From Capra hircus (lineage: Eukaryota; Chordata; Mammalia; Artiodactyla; Bovidae): a DNA stretch of 64,000 bases. The stretch covers positions 28,887,324-28,951,323 of the forward strand of contig NC_030826.1 of assembly GCF_001704415.2 (NCBI RefSeq), in the 5' to 3' direction. Under the pieces are notes generated by a model that ran no database searches, was not told the origin of the DNA, and saw only the letters and a program-made list of their open reading frames with translations. Positions 33,168-43,639 of this stretch are shown here, piece after piece. The position numbers and the translations under genes are program-made. Every line of letters starts with the position of its first letter. Within the stretch, counting starts at the first letter, position 1.

Positions 33168-33507
33168 CTATTTTTCAGTGCTTATCAAATGTCAGAATTC
33201 GTCTATATATTACCTGTTCAGTAAAAAATGTTCTCATGTCACTTCAGTCATGTCTGACTCTTTGCAACCCCATGGAGCCTGCCAGGCTCCTCTGTCCATG
33301 GGATTCTTCAGGCAAGAATATTGGAGTGGGTTGCCATGCCCTCCTCCAGCGGATCTTCCTGAACTAGGGATCTAACCTGCATCTCTCATGTCTCCTGCAT
33401 TAACAGGCGGGTTCTTTACCCCTAGCACCACCTGGGAAGCCTGCTGTATTTCTTAGTGCTCATCAAATGTCAGAATTCATCTATATATGACATATTCAGT
33501 AAGAATA
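33168..33507. repeat. About 60-bp direct repeat flanking a SINE
   Basis: The left copy (33168-33229) and right copy (33446-33507) share ATCAAATGTCAGAATTC, TCTATATAT and ATTCAGTAA-like segments in order, 278 bp apart. That is much longer than an ordinary SINE target duplication. Confidence 0.85.
33230..33446 (-). mobile_element. Bov-tA SINE between the direct repeats
   Basis: Body shortened by a deletion (CCCATGGAGCCTGCCAGG lacks the CTGTAG part). Head ends in the altered ACCACCTGGGAAGCC. Confidence 0.88.
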
Positions 33508-34065
33508 AAACCAACAAAGAGACATTCCTGGGATATGCACTCAACAAAGAGTTTAAAACCTACCCCACGCACCTCCTTCTGCATGGATGTTACAACCTCG
33601 GTAGGAAGACAGCACCTGCCAGGTGAGCAGGCCCAGGGGACCAGCTGCACAGCAAGCAGCCTCAAGTCAACCCCTCGGCCCTCCCAGTGCCACAGATGCC
33701 CCGTCCACTCCCCTGTGGTCCAGGGCCTTCGAGGAGGAGGAGGAGTCCCTTAAACCCTGGTCCTCGGCAAACCCAGGCTGTGTTCCAGCCCTGGAAGTGA
33801 TCAGGCCTGCTCTGGCCCCTGCCTAAGTCCTGGTTTCTGGGTCCATTTCCGGACCAGGGTGCCACCCTACCCCAGGGCGCCCATCGCCATGGCGATGATG
33901 CCCCGCCAGCCTCTCAAGCTAGGGGAGCAAATGCAAGCGGGTTCCATGGCTGCGTCCGATAATCACTATGGACACCAGCCCGTATCAGGTCTGCGTCCAA
34001 TTAGCCACCCCCACAACAACACCATGGCAACAAAGGTAATATTATTGTTCCACGAAGAGAGAGAG

Positions 34066-34067
<2 letters not shown>
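33508..34067. other. Unique DNA with palindromic and X-box-like motifs
   Basis: A 16-bp perfect palindrome CATCGCCATGGCGATG lies at 33882-33897. CCAATTAGCC and CCATGGCAAC follow between 33997 and 34030. An open frame at 33859-34155 is not recognised as any protein. Confidence 0.45.

Positions 34068-34099
<32 letters not shown>
34068..34099. repeat. (CA)n microsatellite
   Basis: About 16 uninterrupted CA units; a probable length-polymorphic marker. Confidence 0.95.
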
Positions 34100-34100
<1 letters not shown>

Positions 34101-35219
34101 GTGTTGTACAGCAGCTTTCACAGCCACAGAGATATCACTTCTCCACACCCTATGACTTGTGCCTCTCACTTCCCGACGACGATGCAGCTCCTCTGATGGG
34201 AAGTCACAGGCTCGGGCAATTACCTCTCCGCACCCTCCATGCTGTGCGCCCTTCACAGGAAACAGCATAAGTCCCGGGCAAGCTGGGTGCAGAGGCTGCG
34301 AGACTCCCTCCCTCCCTCCCTCTGCCTCCTCCGGGAGGCAAGGAGGCCGGCCAGAGGCAGGATGGCCTCCAGGTAAAGCTCCAAGCTGCCCTCTGTCTCT
34401 CTGGCTGTCTGTGTGGCTGGCTAGCTGGCTTCTCCATGCCAGACCCAAGCAGGGCTCTGGGGTTTTGGTGGCTGCAGCCCTGAGCCACACACTAATCTTC
34501 AGGCCCAAATGTGGAAAGCATTAACCCAAATGGAAAGACATAAATCAGGATGGAGCCGATGCACTGAGGAAAACAACTCTGCTCCGAGAGCCTGGGCTGT
34601 TGCACAAGAGCAGAGTGAGTCACCCGCCAGCAGGGGGAGGACCACGCAGGGAGGAGGGAGGGGAGCCCTATGGGATGGGCGCGTGGATGGATGGGAGGGT
34701 GGAGCGGTGCAAAAACACAGCTGTAGGCTCATCACTAACCGCACTTCATCAGCAGCCTGCGGGGAGGGGGGCAAAAACGTTACCTCCCCTCCCCAATCCA
34801 GGAAGCCTTTCAAACCGTGTCCTCCCTGGAGAAGACAGCAGGAAGGAGTCTTCCCAGCAGCCAACTAGCCACCCTTTGCACCCTGCAGCTGTGTCCTGGG
34901 GAAGCAAACCTCAGGCCCTCTAAAAACAAGGTCTTCTGTATCCTTTGCTCCTCCCTGGCCATGTGCCGTGTCATTTTGGGGTCCTCAAGCCCAGATGCCC
35001 ATCGTGGGCTTGAACAGTGGCTGTAAAGCTGCTGTTCAACACAATTCTTGTCCTACCTGCTTGCCCATCACTACTGTTTCATATCTTCTCTTCTTTTCCT
35101 TCTTCCAAACACTCCATCTTCCACCCAAGCTCCTGGGGACAAGACCACCCCTGCTCCTTGGGGAGAATCTCCAGGCTTCCTGTAAGACCCTGCCTCACCC
35201 ATCAACTCCTCTGCCAAGA
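34100..35219. other. GC-rich unique DNA, about 1.1 kb
   Basis: Few stop codons in any frame, hence overlapping frames of 94-180 codons on both strands, none recognised. A CCCTCCCTCCCT run sits at 34305-34320 and a CTCF-like core at 34627-34640. Confidence 0.45.
34627..34640 (+). promoter_or_regulatory. CTCF-like core motif
   Basis: CCAGCAGGGGGAGG matches the CTCF core CCASYAGRKGGCRS except that the key C after the G run is A. Motif match only. Confidence 0.35.
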
Positions 35220-35411
35220 GAAAGGAGGGTTTCCCTGGTGGCTCAGACAGTAAAGAATCGGCCTGCAATGCAGGAGACTTGGGTGTGATCCCTGGGTCAG
35301 GAAGATCCCCTGGGAATGGCTACCCTGCAATGCAGGAGACTTGGGTGTGATCCCTGGGTCGGGAAGATCCCCTGGGAATGGCTACCCACTCCAGTATTCT
35401 TGCCTGGAGAA
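35220..35411 (+). mobile_element. Bov-tA SINE, 62-bp internal duplication and 3' truncation
   Basis: The head and box B region is duplicated in tandem (35262-35323 and 35324-35385, one mismatch). The copy stops at GCCTGGAGAA, missing the last third of BovA, yet has a perfect 13-bp target repeat TCCTCTGCCAAGA at 35207-35219 and 35412-35424. Confidence 0.92.
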
Positions 35412-35424
35412 TCCTCTGCCAAGA

Positions 35425-35830
35425 CTTTCCAGCTTTCAAGTTCTAAGCACCTGCTCTGAGCAGGCCCTGCTATCCTTGGGTGTGGCCTCAGGGAGGAGGA
35501 GCCCTAAAGAGAGAACCGCTGGAGAGTGGAAGCACTGGGAGGCCTGAGCCCTCGGGGCTCTAGAAATTACCCATAGCTTTTAGCAGGACCCCTCCTCACC
35601 TCACTCTGATGAAATAAGGTTGTGTTTAGAGATCAACAAGGTCTCTTAGGCTCTGACAATGCTACATTGTAACATTAACGGAACTCACACCCCTGTGAGT
35701 AGAGACACAACAGCTGGATAGATGAGTAAATGAGTCAGTTTTGTTGAAAGGTGACAAGTGATGGAGAAAAAGAACCGAGTAGGGTAAAGGGGTGAGCGAG
35801 AGACTCAAAAGAGATGAAAGAGTGGGCTAG
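35425..35830. other. Unique DNA
   Basis: Nothing firmly recognised; 35745-35830 is purine-rich. Confidence 0.4.
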
Positions 35831-36506
35831 TTTCTGCTGGCTGCTGCACCAAATTATCACAAACTAGCTGGCTTCCCAGGGCTCAGTGGTAAAGAATCTG
35901 CCTGTCAATGCAGGAGATGTGGGTTTGATCCTTGGGTCAGGAAGATCCCCTGGAGAAGGAAATCGCAACCCACTCCAGTATTCTTGCCTGGGAAATCCCA
36001 CAGACAGAGCCCGGCAGGCTGTAGTCCTTGGGGGCTGCTAAAGAGTCGGCCGTGACTCAGTGGCTAAACAACAACAACAAGAAGGAAGCTCAAAGTTACA
36101 ATGTAATGTGTTGTCTTCCAGTTCTGGAGTCAGAGGCCTAGAAGGGCTCATGGTACTGGCAAGGCAGTTCCTTCAAGAGGCCCTAAAGAGAACCTGCTTC
36201 CATGCCTCTCCTCTCAGCTTCTAGACGCTGCCCGCATTCCCTGGTTCGAGGCCCCTTCCCCACACCCTCAATCTCTAACTCCTGCCGTCACATCCACTCC
36301 AGACCTGACCCTCCCGCCTGCCTCTTCTACAGATCCTTGTCCTTACACTGGACCCACCGGAATAATCCAAAACCACCTCCTCATCACAAGAGCCTTCATT
36401 TACTCACACCTGCGGAATCCCGTCTGCCTTGTAAGGTAACGTCCCCACAGGCTCTGGGGACTAGGCCGTGGACATCTGTGGAGACCATTACTCAGTCCAC
36501 TGCAGG
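35831..36506 (+). mobile_element. MLT1-like LTR relic, split by a SINE
   Basis: TTTCTGCTGGCTGCTGCACC, AATTATCACAAACTAG, then after the SINE CAGTTCTGGAGTCAGAGGCC, CAGCTTCTAGACGCTGCC, GCATTCCCTGGTTCGAGGCC and GTGGACATCTGTGGAGACC. Confidence 0.6.
35871..36081 (+). mobile_element. Bov-tA SINE inside the LTR-like relic
   Basis: Head GGCTTCCCAGGGCTCAGTGG and a full body ending in an ACAACAACAACAA tail. Confidence 0.9.
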
Positions 36507-37764
36507 GAGTGAGCCACGCAGGCTGCCAGGGCCCTGAGGAGGAAGCGTGCCTGGAACAGCTGCAGGAGGGCCAGAGAGGCAGGGTGAGGGAGGTGAGCGA
36601 ATGAGGGGGAAGAGAGGCTCCAGAGTCAGGGCAGTCACGTGTCTGACTGTGTAGCTCCTTGTCAGCTGCTGTGGGGACCTCATCAGCATTTACTCTGCTA
36701 TCACAGGGGCCCATCCAGATGTTCTGAGTCAGGAGGCGACCGTTCAAATCAAAGGGTATGATGCTGGTGGTTGTGGCTCAGAGCAAAATGATAGTGGTGG
36801 GGGTGGTGAGGAGTGGTTGGATTTTTTTTTTTTTTTAAGTTGTATCTGGAAGGAGGAGCTCACATGCTTACCTGACAAACCAAATACAGGACGTGAGAGA
36901 AAGCGGCGGGAGGGGACTGTCAAGGTTTTTGGCCAGAGCGGCTGAAGCGACAGACTTGGAGTTCGCTGAGCAGGACACGCTGCGGGTGGCGTGGACAGGC
37001 TGAATGGCAGTGCCAGCTGGATATGGGTCAGGAGGTCAGGGGCAAAACTGATGAGCTCAAGCTGGAAATGGACTTCCTGGCCACAGCTGAAGGCTCTCAC
37101 GGGGGTGCTGCCAGGGGTCTGGACTGGGCCCAACCACCAGGCTAAGGACTGGGGTCTGGGTTTGATCCTGAGAGTAATGGGACATGCCTGGGCCCTGCGG
37201 CAGCCCAGGGTGTAGGGCCAGCCAGGATGACCACGGTTAATCCTCTGGGTCAGGCACCAGTTGCAAGACAAGACAGAGGCTGAGTCAACAGGGATTTTGT
37301 CTCGGCCTACCATTGCTCAATCTGGAATTTTTCGACTTCTCACAGCCCAGAAGGTGGAATCTGAGTTGTGGGGAAGGGGGACCAGGGCGGCGGTGGAGGT
37401 TGGGGGGGGGGGGTGCGGTTAGTTAGGCAGGATTCAGGAATGCTGTCTGACCGCAGACTCCAGGATCCTCAGTTGAGGAGAGCTCACCTCACTACTGGTC
37501 TGGTTCCAGTTGGCCCCCAGGGGTCCTCACTGTCCAGCCCACGAGTCCTAGAAAGCCCTTCTGTGTCAGAGCTGCTGGACAGTATCAACATGGCCCCACC
37601 TGAGAGGCCCAGGAAATCAGGAGGACAAAGAGGGCCAAGGGCAGGTGGCCAGACCGTGTGGGCCCCTCCCAGGGGACGCAGGCCTGCCCCTCCCTGAGGA
37701 CAACATGTTCCAACATCTACGGCAAGCGGATCCTCAGGGACAGACAGCACAAGCCAAGCCCTTC
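36507..37764. other. Unique DNA, about 1.3 kb
   Basis: A T run at 36822-36836, an unrecognised 189-codon minus-strand frame at 36744-37313, and a 12-base G run at 37402-37413 preceded by GG clusters. No gene supported. Confidence 0.45.
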
Positions 37765-37944
37765 TCTGGCACATTCATCCATTCATTCATTTGACAAATA
37801 TTTAGTGAATACCTACCCAGGGTCAGGCACTGCTCTGAGACACCTGGGGCATGTCAGTGATCAAAGAGAAGGGGAAAACCCTGTCTGCATGGACCACTGA
37901 CTTCTGCATGGGGATAGAGGGAGCAGACAGTAAAAATCAATAAA
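37765..37944 (-). mobile_element. L2-like 3' end
   Basis: ATTCATCCATTCATTCATTTGAC, AAATATTTAGTGAATACC and GTCAGGCACTGCTCTGAG are the antisense L2 3' terminus. The following part is decayed. Confidence 0.55.
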
Positions 37945-37990
37945 TACTGAGCTGGCCAAGTTGTTCAGATGTTTTTTGGCCAACTCAATA
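37945..37990. mobile_element. Internally deleted mariner MITE
   Basis: TA followed by CTGAGCTGGCCAAG and ending TTTTTTGGCCAACTCAATA resembles both ends of the mariner element at 63.9 kb with the centre lost; TA lies at both borders. Confidence 0.55.
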
Positions 37991-38027
37991 AATAAACTAT
38001 AAAGAATAGTAGAATAGTGATGAAGGG

Positions 38028-38325
38028 GCTTCCCTGGTGGCTCAGTGGTAAAGAATTTGCCTGCCAATGCAGGAGACATGGGTTCGATCCCTGATCCGAG
38101 AAGATCGCATATGCTAAGGAGCAACTAAGTCCGTGGGCCACAGCTACTGAGCCTGTGCTCCAGAGCCTGGGAGCCTGTGCACCCTAGAGCCTGGGGTCCA
38201 ACAAGAAAAGCCACCACAATGAGGAGCCCCTTCTCGCTACAACTAGAGAAACGCCTGAGCAGCAATGAAGACCCAGCACAGTCAAAAATAAATAGATAGA
38301 TAAAATTATTTTAAAAAAGAAGGTG
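38028..38325 (+). mobile_element. Long tRNA-derived SINE with TAAA tail
   Basis: A full tRNA-Glu-like head (GGCTTCCCTGGTGGCTCAG, box B GGTTCGATCCC) is followed by AGCAACTAAGTCCGTGGGCC, AAGCCACCACAATGAGGAG, ACTAGAGAAACGCC and an AAATAAATAGATAGATAAAAT tail instead of a BovA body. Confidence 0.9.
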
Positions 38326-39395
38326 ATGGAAGAAAACAAATAAAACAAGGGGAATCAGGAGTTCAGAGCGGACTGGGATGGTGGGCAGCAATTCTAACTG
38401 GTTCAAAATATTACAGTTGTTTCCAAGAAGAAACAACTTCTTTCCAGGAAGAACTGTCTAGCTGTTCAGCCTCCTTCTTTCCCTCAGTCACTGAGTGCTC
38501 ACCGGAGGTCATCCCCGGGCACAGCCCTGCTTTCATGAAGATGCTTTCTTTTACAGTTTATTATATTTTATTATACATTTTATCCAAGGAGACAGAAGTT
38601 AAAGGCAGTAACTCCAGAAGGGTGACAAAAGAGCAAAAGCTCACCATCCACAGGATTTCTGCAACATGCCAATCGCAACAGAGACTTCCCCTCCCCTCAA
38701 GAGTGTCAGATTGTTGGTCAAAGGGCCTGGCCCATGTTCTCCCTCCCACTTCACGCCCCCATCACCACCTGGACCTGGGTTAGCGGAAGTCACAACTCAG
38801 TGGTCTCTGCGGAAGCTGCCCACAGACTGTCCTTACGCCCTGCCTGGTCACCATCCCAAAGCATCAACTGGTTTTAGGGCCTCTGGACACACTTGTTCGT
38901 TCCATGTTGCAGACCAACACGTTCCCAAGGAGCACCATCCCCTCCCCTCCACTCTGAGCATCTCTGTAGAGCAGGTTCTGATTCCTCTTGCCCAGCTGTG
39001 GTCCCCAGCCCACGGCAGCCCGGGGGCAGAGGATGACGTGCAGGACGTCACACTTAGGCCATCTGGGGACCAAAAGCATTTGGCAGCTCAAGTCTCTGAC
39101 CACAATTTGGGACTCTCTTATCAGTGGCACTAACCACTGGGGGACTGCAAGTGAACTGAGCACAAAGGCTCTTCCTGTGTGGAACAAAGTCAAGACTGGC
39201 CTTTGATACACACCCTTGACAGTCTTTGGGCCTCTGGACCATCCATCTCCTTCCACTGTTCATCCAGCGGGACCAGGGCAGGCCCCAGGCTCCCTCTGCC
39301 CCGCCATAAACCCTCCAGTCTCATTTCTCTCCAGAAATGGAGGAGACTTGAGAAGATGGGGCACCATCAGTTTCCCATCCTGCCCTGTTATTGCA
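38326..39395. other. Unique DNA, about 1.1 kb
   Basis: No repeat recognised. Overlapping frames to 155 codons (38666-39133, plus) are unrecognised. Confidence 0.45.
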
Positions 39396-39624
39396 TGTGT
39401 GTACGCTAAGTCACTTCATTCGTGTCTGACTCTTTGCGACCCAATGAACTGTAGCCCGCCAGGCTCCTCTGTCCATGGGATTCTCCAGGCAAGAATACTG
39501 GAGTGAGTTGCCATGCCCACCTTCAGGGGATCTTCCGGGAGCAGGAATTGAACCTGCATCTCTCATATCTCCTACATAAGCAGGTGGGTTCTTTACCATT
39601 AGCGTCTTTACCACTGGGAAGCCC
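39396..39624 (-). mobile_element. Bov-tA SINE
   Basis: Complete, with TTTACCATTAGCGTCTTTACC, a small duplication of the TTTACC element in the head. Confidence 0.9.
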
Positions 39625-39804
39625 TGATACGGAGTCTCCCCTAAATGGTTCAGCTAGACCAGGACTCAATCCCCAGACCCTGGTGATGACTCTCAGCAGA
39701 GATGCTCTGAGCTCCACACCTTACAGCTGCACTGAGTTGTGGGGGCTCCATGCCCCTCTATGGCAGGCACGTACAAAATCTATACAGCAACCAGTCGTTC
39801 GGGT
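39625..39804. other. Short unique stretch
   Basis: Nothing recognised. Confidence 0.4.
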
Positions 39805-40022
39805 CACACACTCTGGAGAGAGATGGCATGGGTACAAACCCTGTTGCTGACTGGGTGACCCTGAAGAAATGATTTCACTGCTCTGTGACTCAATTTCCTC
39901 ATAAAACAGGCCTGGTAGTACTCATAGGTTTATTGCAAGGATGAAATGAGTGAATAAATAAATGTACAGTCTCTAGAACAGCACCTGAAAAACAAGTGCT
40001 ACGTCAATGCTGTCTCGTGTTA
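39805..40022 (+). mobile_element. MIR SINE
   Basis: GGTGACCCTGAAGAAATGATTTC, CTGTGACTCAATTTCCTCAT, GTACTCATAGGTTTATTGCAAGG and GAACAGCACCTG are a well-kept sense MIR. Confidence 0.82.
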
Positions 40023-40026
40023 TTAA

Positions 40027-40159
40027 ATTTTTTTAAATTTTATGTTTTGGCCACACTGTGTGACATATGAGATCTTAGTCCCCCAACCAGGGATTGAATC
40101 GGTGCCCCCTTGCAGCAGAAATGCAGAGTCCTAACCACCAGACCACCAGGGAAGTCCCT
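40027..40159 (-). mobile_element. CHR-type tRNA SINE
   Basis: T-rich left end, GTTTTGGCCACACTG, GATCTTAGTCCCCCAACCAGG, right end CCACCAGACCACCAGGGAAG. Flanks TATTAAAT and TATTTAAAT suggest the target site. Confidence 0.85.
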
Positions 40160-40214
40160 ATTTAAATATTTTTGATTGGACAGATCTGTTTTAAAATAGC
40201 CTAGCCACCTGTGT
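40160..40214. other. Short spacer
   Basis: AT-rich, nothing recognised. Confidence 0.4.
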
Positions 40215-40412
40215 AACCTGGCTGCCAGTGCTGGAGAGGTAAGGGACACTGGTTTGATCCCTAGGACAGGAAGATCCCCTGGAGGAGGGCATGGCAACCC
40301 ACTCCATTATTCTTGCCTGGAGAATCCCATGGACAGAGGAGCCTGGTGGGCTACAGTCCAAAGGGTCGTTAAAGAGTCAGACAGAACTGAAGCGACTAAG
40401 CATACATGCACG
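40215..40412 (+). mobile_element. Bov-tA SINE
   Basis: Diverged head (AACCTGGCTGCCAGTGCTGG), good box B (GGTTTGATCCCTAGG) and full body to GAAGCGACTAAGCATAC. Confidence 0.88.
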
Positions 40413-41554
40413 CACCCATCAGTGAGGCCACAGGCTTGTTACTTAGTTAAGAGTATGGGAGTACTGAAGATCTAACTGTGGCCCACTGAGACTGCTTGCT
40501 TCTTCTTCATCAACCTTTCCCCTGCTTCTCCAATCCCAGACTTTCCAGTGAAATTTCAGAAGCCCAAGTGCTTCCTGGGGGCCTCCAGCACCCCAGTAAG
40601 GAACTTGGCAACCCTCCCACCCAGGGCACAGCACAGCCATCTCAAAATTCACTGAGACCCATTCTTGCAGGGGAAGACTTAGGAAGCGGTGGGCTGAGGG
40701 CTGCCTGGAGCCCTTTGGACCCCTGACACAAGGCCCCCAAAGCACGTGGCAAGAGCCTGACCTCTCACTAAAGGTCACCCAACATCCACTCTCATTAGCA
40801 CCATCAAACCCCATGCCCCAAGGGCCATCGGCACCATAGCCCTTGCAGCTGACAAGACGGAAGGAAAAGAACATCAGAGGACACGACTTACTGATGAGCT
40901 CTATGACCCGACCCCTGAGAGTGGACTTTCCCATCTGTGAACGTGGTCCTCTGCCTCTCCCAGACCCAACCCGGGGACGGTGCTTCGGAAACTCAAATGG
41001 TCAGCCGTGCCATCTGCCTTCATCCCGCCCTCCCACTGAAGACTCACAAAAAGTGCTTTCTTCCTGAGAGAGGAACCAGCGTCTATGCCAGCATTTCTTA
41101 GAGGGACCCAGTCAACCTTCACTGGCAGCACATCGCCCCAAAACACCTGGGTTGACGTGTGTGGCAGGTTTGGTTAACAACCATGGGAGGGAGGGTGGAA
41201 AGCCCCCAGTGCAAAGTGGAAAACCCTGGCTCCCAACCACGCCCACACTGCACAAACCAGTTACTGACAGCCATGAACCTTGGCTTTTCTCACCCCGTAA
41301 ACCCCAAACACAACTGGACATGCTGTCAAATTAACTGAAATACGTGTAAATGTGCAGGCTGAGATCTGTTTTTTTTTTTAAGATTAAATGGGGGACCCCA
41401 TATTCAAACACATATTTTAATATCTCTTTACTTGAATGTCTTTAGATGGGACCCTCAAGGTTTCCACAGCCTCAACACTCATGAGTCACCTGTTGGACTC
41501 TGGAAAAAGCACTGAAAACTATATTCAAAATCAGCAGGGTCCCAGGGTTCCCAC
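40413..41554. other. Unique DNA, about 1.1 kb
   Basis: An unrecognised 163-codon minus-strand frame lies at 40443-40934. A T run at 41371-41379. No repeat assigned. Confidence 0.45.
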
Positions 41555-41672
41555 GCTCAACACAAGTCCCTGGAGAACATGCTCAACACAGATTTCAGGG
41601 CTCCACTGCTTTCTGATCGAGCAGGTCGATGGCTGATGCTGGTCCAAGGACCATAGTTTGAAAAGCCTGGCC
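41555..41672 (+). mobile_element. MER5A-like fragment
   Basis: GATGCTGGTCCAAGGACCATAG and a terminal TTTGAAAAGCCTGG fit one end of MER5A. Confidence 0.5.
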
Positions 41673-41833
41673 TTAGAATTTGAAGGCTAGAAAGGGCACC
41701 AGGAATCCCCCAACACGATCACATGAAGAGCCAGGGGACACTCCATGCCCTGGATCTGGTTAACAGCTCCTGGTTCGGTCCTACTGTCGGCCTGAGGCAA
41801 GGTTGTTCCGGCTCCTAACTCAGACACAGGCAG
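41673..41833. other. Short unique stretch
   Basis: Nothing recognised. Confidence 0.4.
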
Positions 41834-42174
41834 TGCTGGAGAAGACTCTTGAGAGTCCCTCGGACAGCAAGGAGATCAAACCAGTCAATCCTAAGGGAAA
41901 TGAACCCTGAATTTCATTGAAAGGACTGATGCTGAAGCTGAAGCTCTAATACTTTGGCCACTTGATGTGAAGAGCCAAGTCACTGGAAAAGACCCTGATG
42001 CTGGGAAAGATGGAAGGCAAAAGGAGAAGAGGGCGGCAGAGGACGAGAAGGTTAGACAGCATCCCCGACTCAACGGACATGAGTTTGAGTGCGCCCCGGG
42101 AAGTGGTGAAGGACAGGGAAGCCTGGCATGCTGCAGCCCATGGGGTCGCAGAGTCGGACACGACTGAACAACAA
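41834..42174 (+). mobile_element. BovB (RTE) 3' fragment with read-through frame
   Basis: AGACTCTTGAGAGTCCC to GACACGACTGAACAACAA; flanks AGGCAG at 41828-41833 and 42175-42180. A 2-base deletion in the GTCGCAAAGAG segment moves the normal ORF2 end into another register and avoids its TGA, so the frame runs on into unique DNA. Confidence 0.9.
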
Positions 42175-42972
42175 AGGCAGGGGCCCCAGCACGCCGCCAC
42201 CACTCTGCCTGAGGCCCCTGCTGCTTCCTGCCTCCTGTCCCTTGGGGTGGCAGGAAGAGTCCCCCGGGCCCCCTGCCTTCAACACTCAGCCCCCTGGATG
42301 GCCTCTTCTTGGTCTCCGCTCCTAGCCACAGCTCCAGCCCTTCCTTCCAGGAAAAGGCAGGCCTGGCTGCTCACAGGAGGTCTCACGGCTGGGAGGGTGG
42401 AGAGGCCCTCCCGGGGAAGGCAAGGGGCACCACAGAGCTTGGGGGAACTGATCCAGGCCAGGCGCCTCCATCCTGAGCAGAGCCTGGAGACAGAGGGCTC
42501 TGGGCAGTGGGTGGAGGGCCGGGCAGGCACGCACACTGCATCAGTGTCCCCGCCACACAATGCACAAGGGGCTGGCGGGGCAGGCGGCCAGGGCCCACTC
42601 ATGCCAGTACCATCTGGGAGCCCTTGCCAGGCCTCGGAGGCCTGGCTGAAGAAGCTGGACTCTGTCCTGGGGCACAGTCAGGCTCTATTCTTATCTCAAG
42701 GGGGAAAGCGTGACTCTCCTTGCAGGGAACGGGGGCCCCCGGCGAGGTGGGGGAGGAAAACAGGGCCCTCACTGTGCCCGAGAAGGCTCCCCACTTGCCC
42801 CCCCCAGCTCTGACTGGCCCCTGGTGCCAGGGTCTTGCACGAGCCGCCAACAAGGACAGGCCAGGCTGAAGGTGGACAAGGAAGAGCACAGCCCAGAGAA
42901 GACCGGCCCTCATCCACCGCAAGACTCAGAAAACCGCATACACGGGTCCTAAGTGAGACCTACTAAATGAGA
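42175..42972. other. GC-rich unique DNA carrying the BovB-joined frame
   Basis: The plus-strand frame 41998-42813 (271 codons, the longest in the window) spans the BovB C-terminus and then about 210 codons here. The downstream peptide is Ala/Gly/Pro/Arg-rich and unrecognised. GC content alone can keep frames open, and overlapping frames exist on the minus strand. A TCCTTGCAGG acceptor-like site is near 42725. Confidence 0.4.
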
Positions 42973-43186
42973 CCTGGGCTTCCTGGCTGGTGCTAGTGGT
43001 GAAGAAACCGCCAACCAGCGCAGGAGACATAAGAGACTCAGGTTCAATCCCTGGGTCAGGAAGATCCCCCGGAGCAGGAAACGGCAACCCACTTGAGTAT
43101 TCTTGCCTGGAAAATCCCATGGACAGAGGAGCCTGGTGGGCTATGGTCCATGGGGTCTCAAAGAATCAGGCACAACTGAGCATCTG
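42973..43186 (+). mobile_element. Bov-tA SINE (GCTAGTGG subtype)
   Basis: Head GGTGCTAGTGGTGAAG with an added CATAAGAGACTCAGG before box B. The copy at 47.7 kb shares this variant, so both belong to one subfamily. Confidence 0.9.
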
Positions 43187-43639
43187 AGCATGGGGATTTG
43201 GGGAAGTGAGATTCAACAGGACAGGTCCCAGAAGTAAGAAACACAGCCTCCAGGACACAGTTACTGACCGAATCCAAAGGAAAGGGCCCAGATATCCTAT
43301 GCCCTGCCGGCCCCCTGCCCAACCACCCCAGGCACAAATCCTATTGGCAGATATGGGCCCCACTCACCTAACCCACAGCATCATTTGTAGGTGGCAACAG
43401 ATCTCATTAAGACCTCCTTTCAGTCTGACAGAAGGAGCCACAGTGATTCTGACAGACGTTCATTCAACCTTCCAGGTGTCTGAGTGGTGAAAAACAACCC
43501 ATTGAAGAGCCTAGGTTACCACCATGGACTCAAAGACTCAAATCACTCATAGGTCGAGTCTGCAGGTACAAAGGCGCCCCATGGTGGATGTGGTGCCAGG
43601 GGTGAGGGGGATGGGGGAGAAGTTACATGCACTGGAATA
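43187..43639. other. Unique DNA
   Basis: Nothing recognised. Confidence 0.45.

Noticed and set aside
33966..34508. 180-codon minus-strand open frame
   Set aside because: Its C-terminal half translates the CA microsatellite and the rest lies in GC-rich DNA open in several frames.
36744..37313. 189-codon minus-strand open frame
   Set aside because: Includes a poly-lysine from the T run at 36822-36836 and no recognised motif.
40443..40934. 163-codon minus-strand open frame
   Set aside because: No family resemblance and no splice context.
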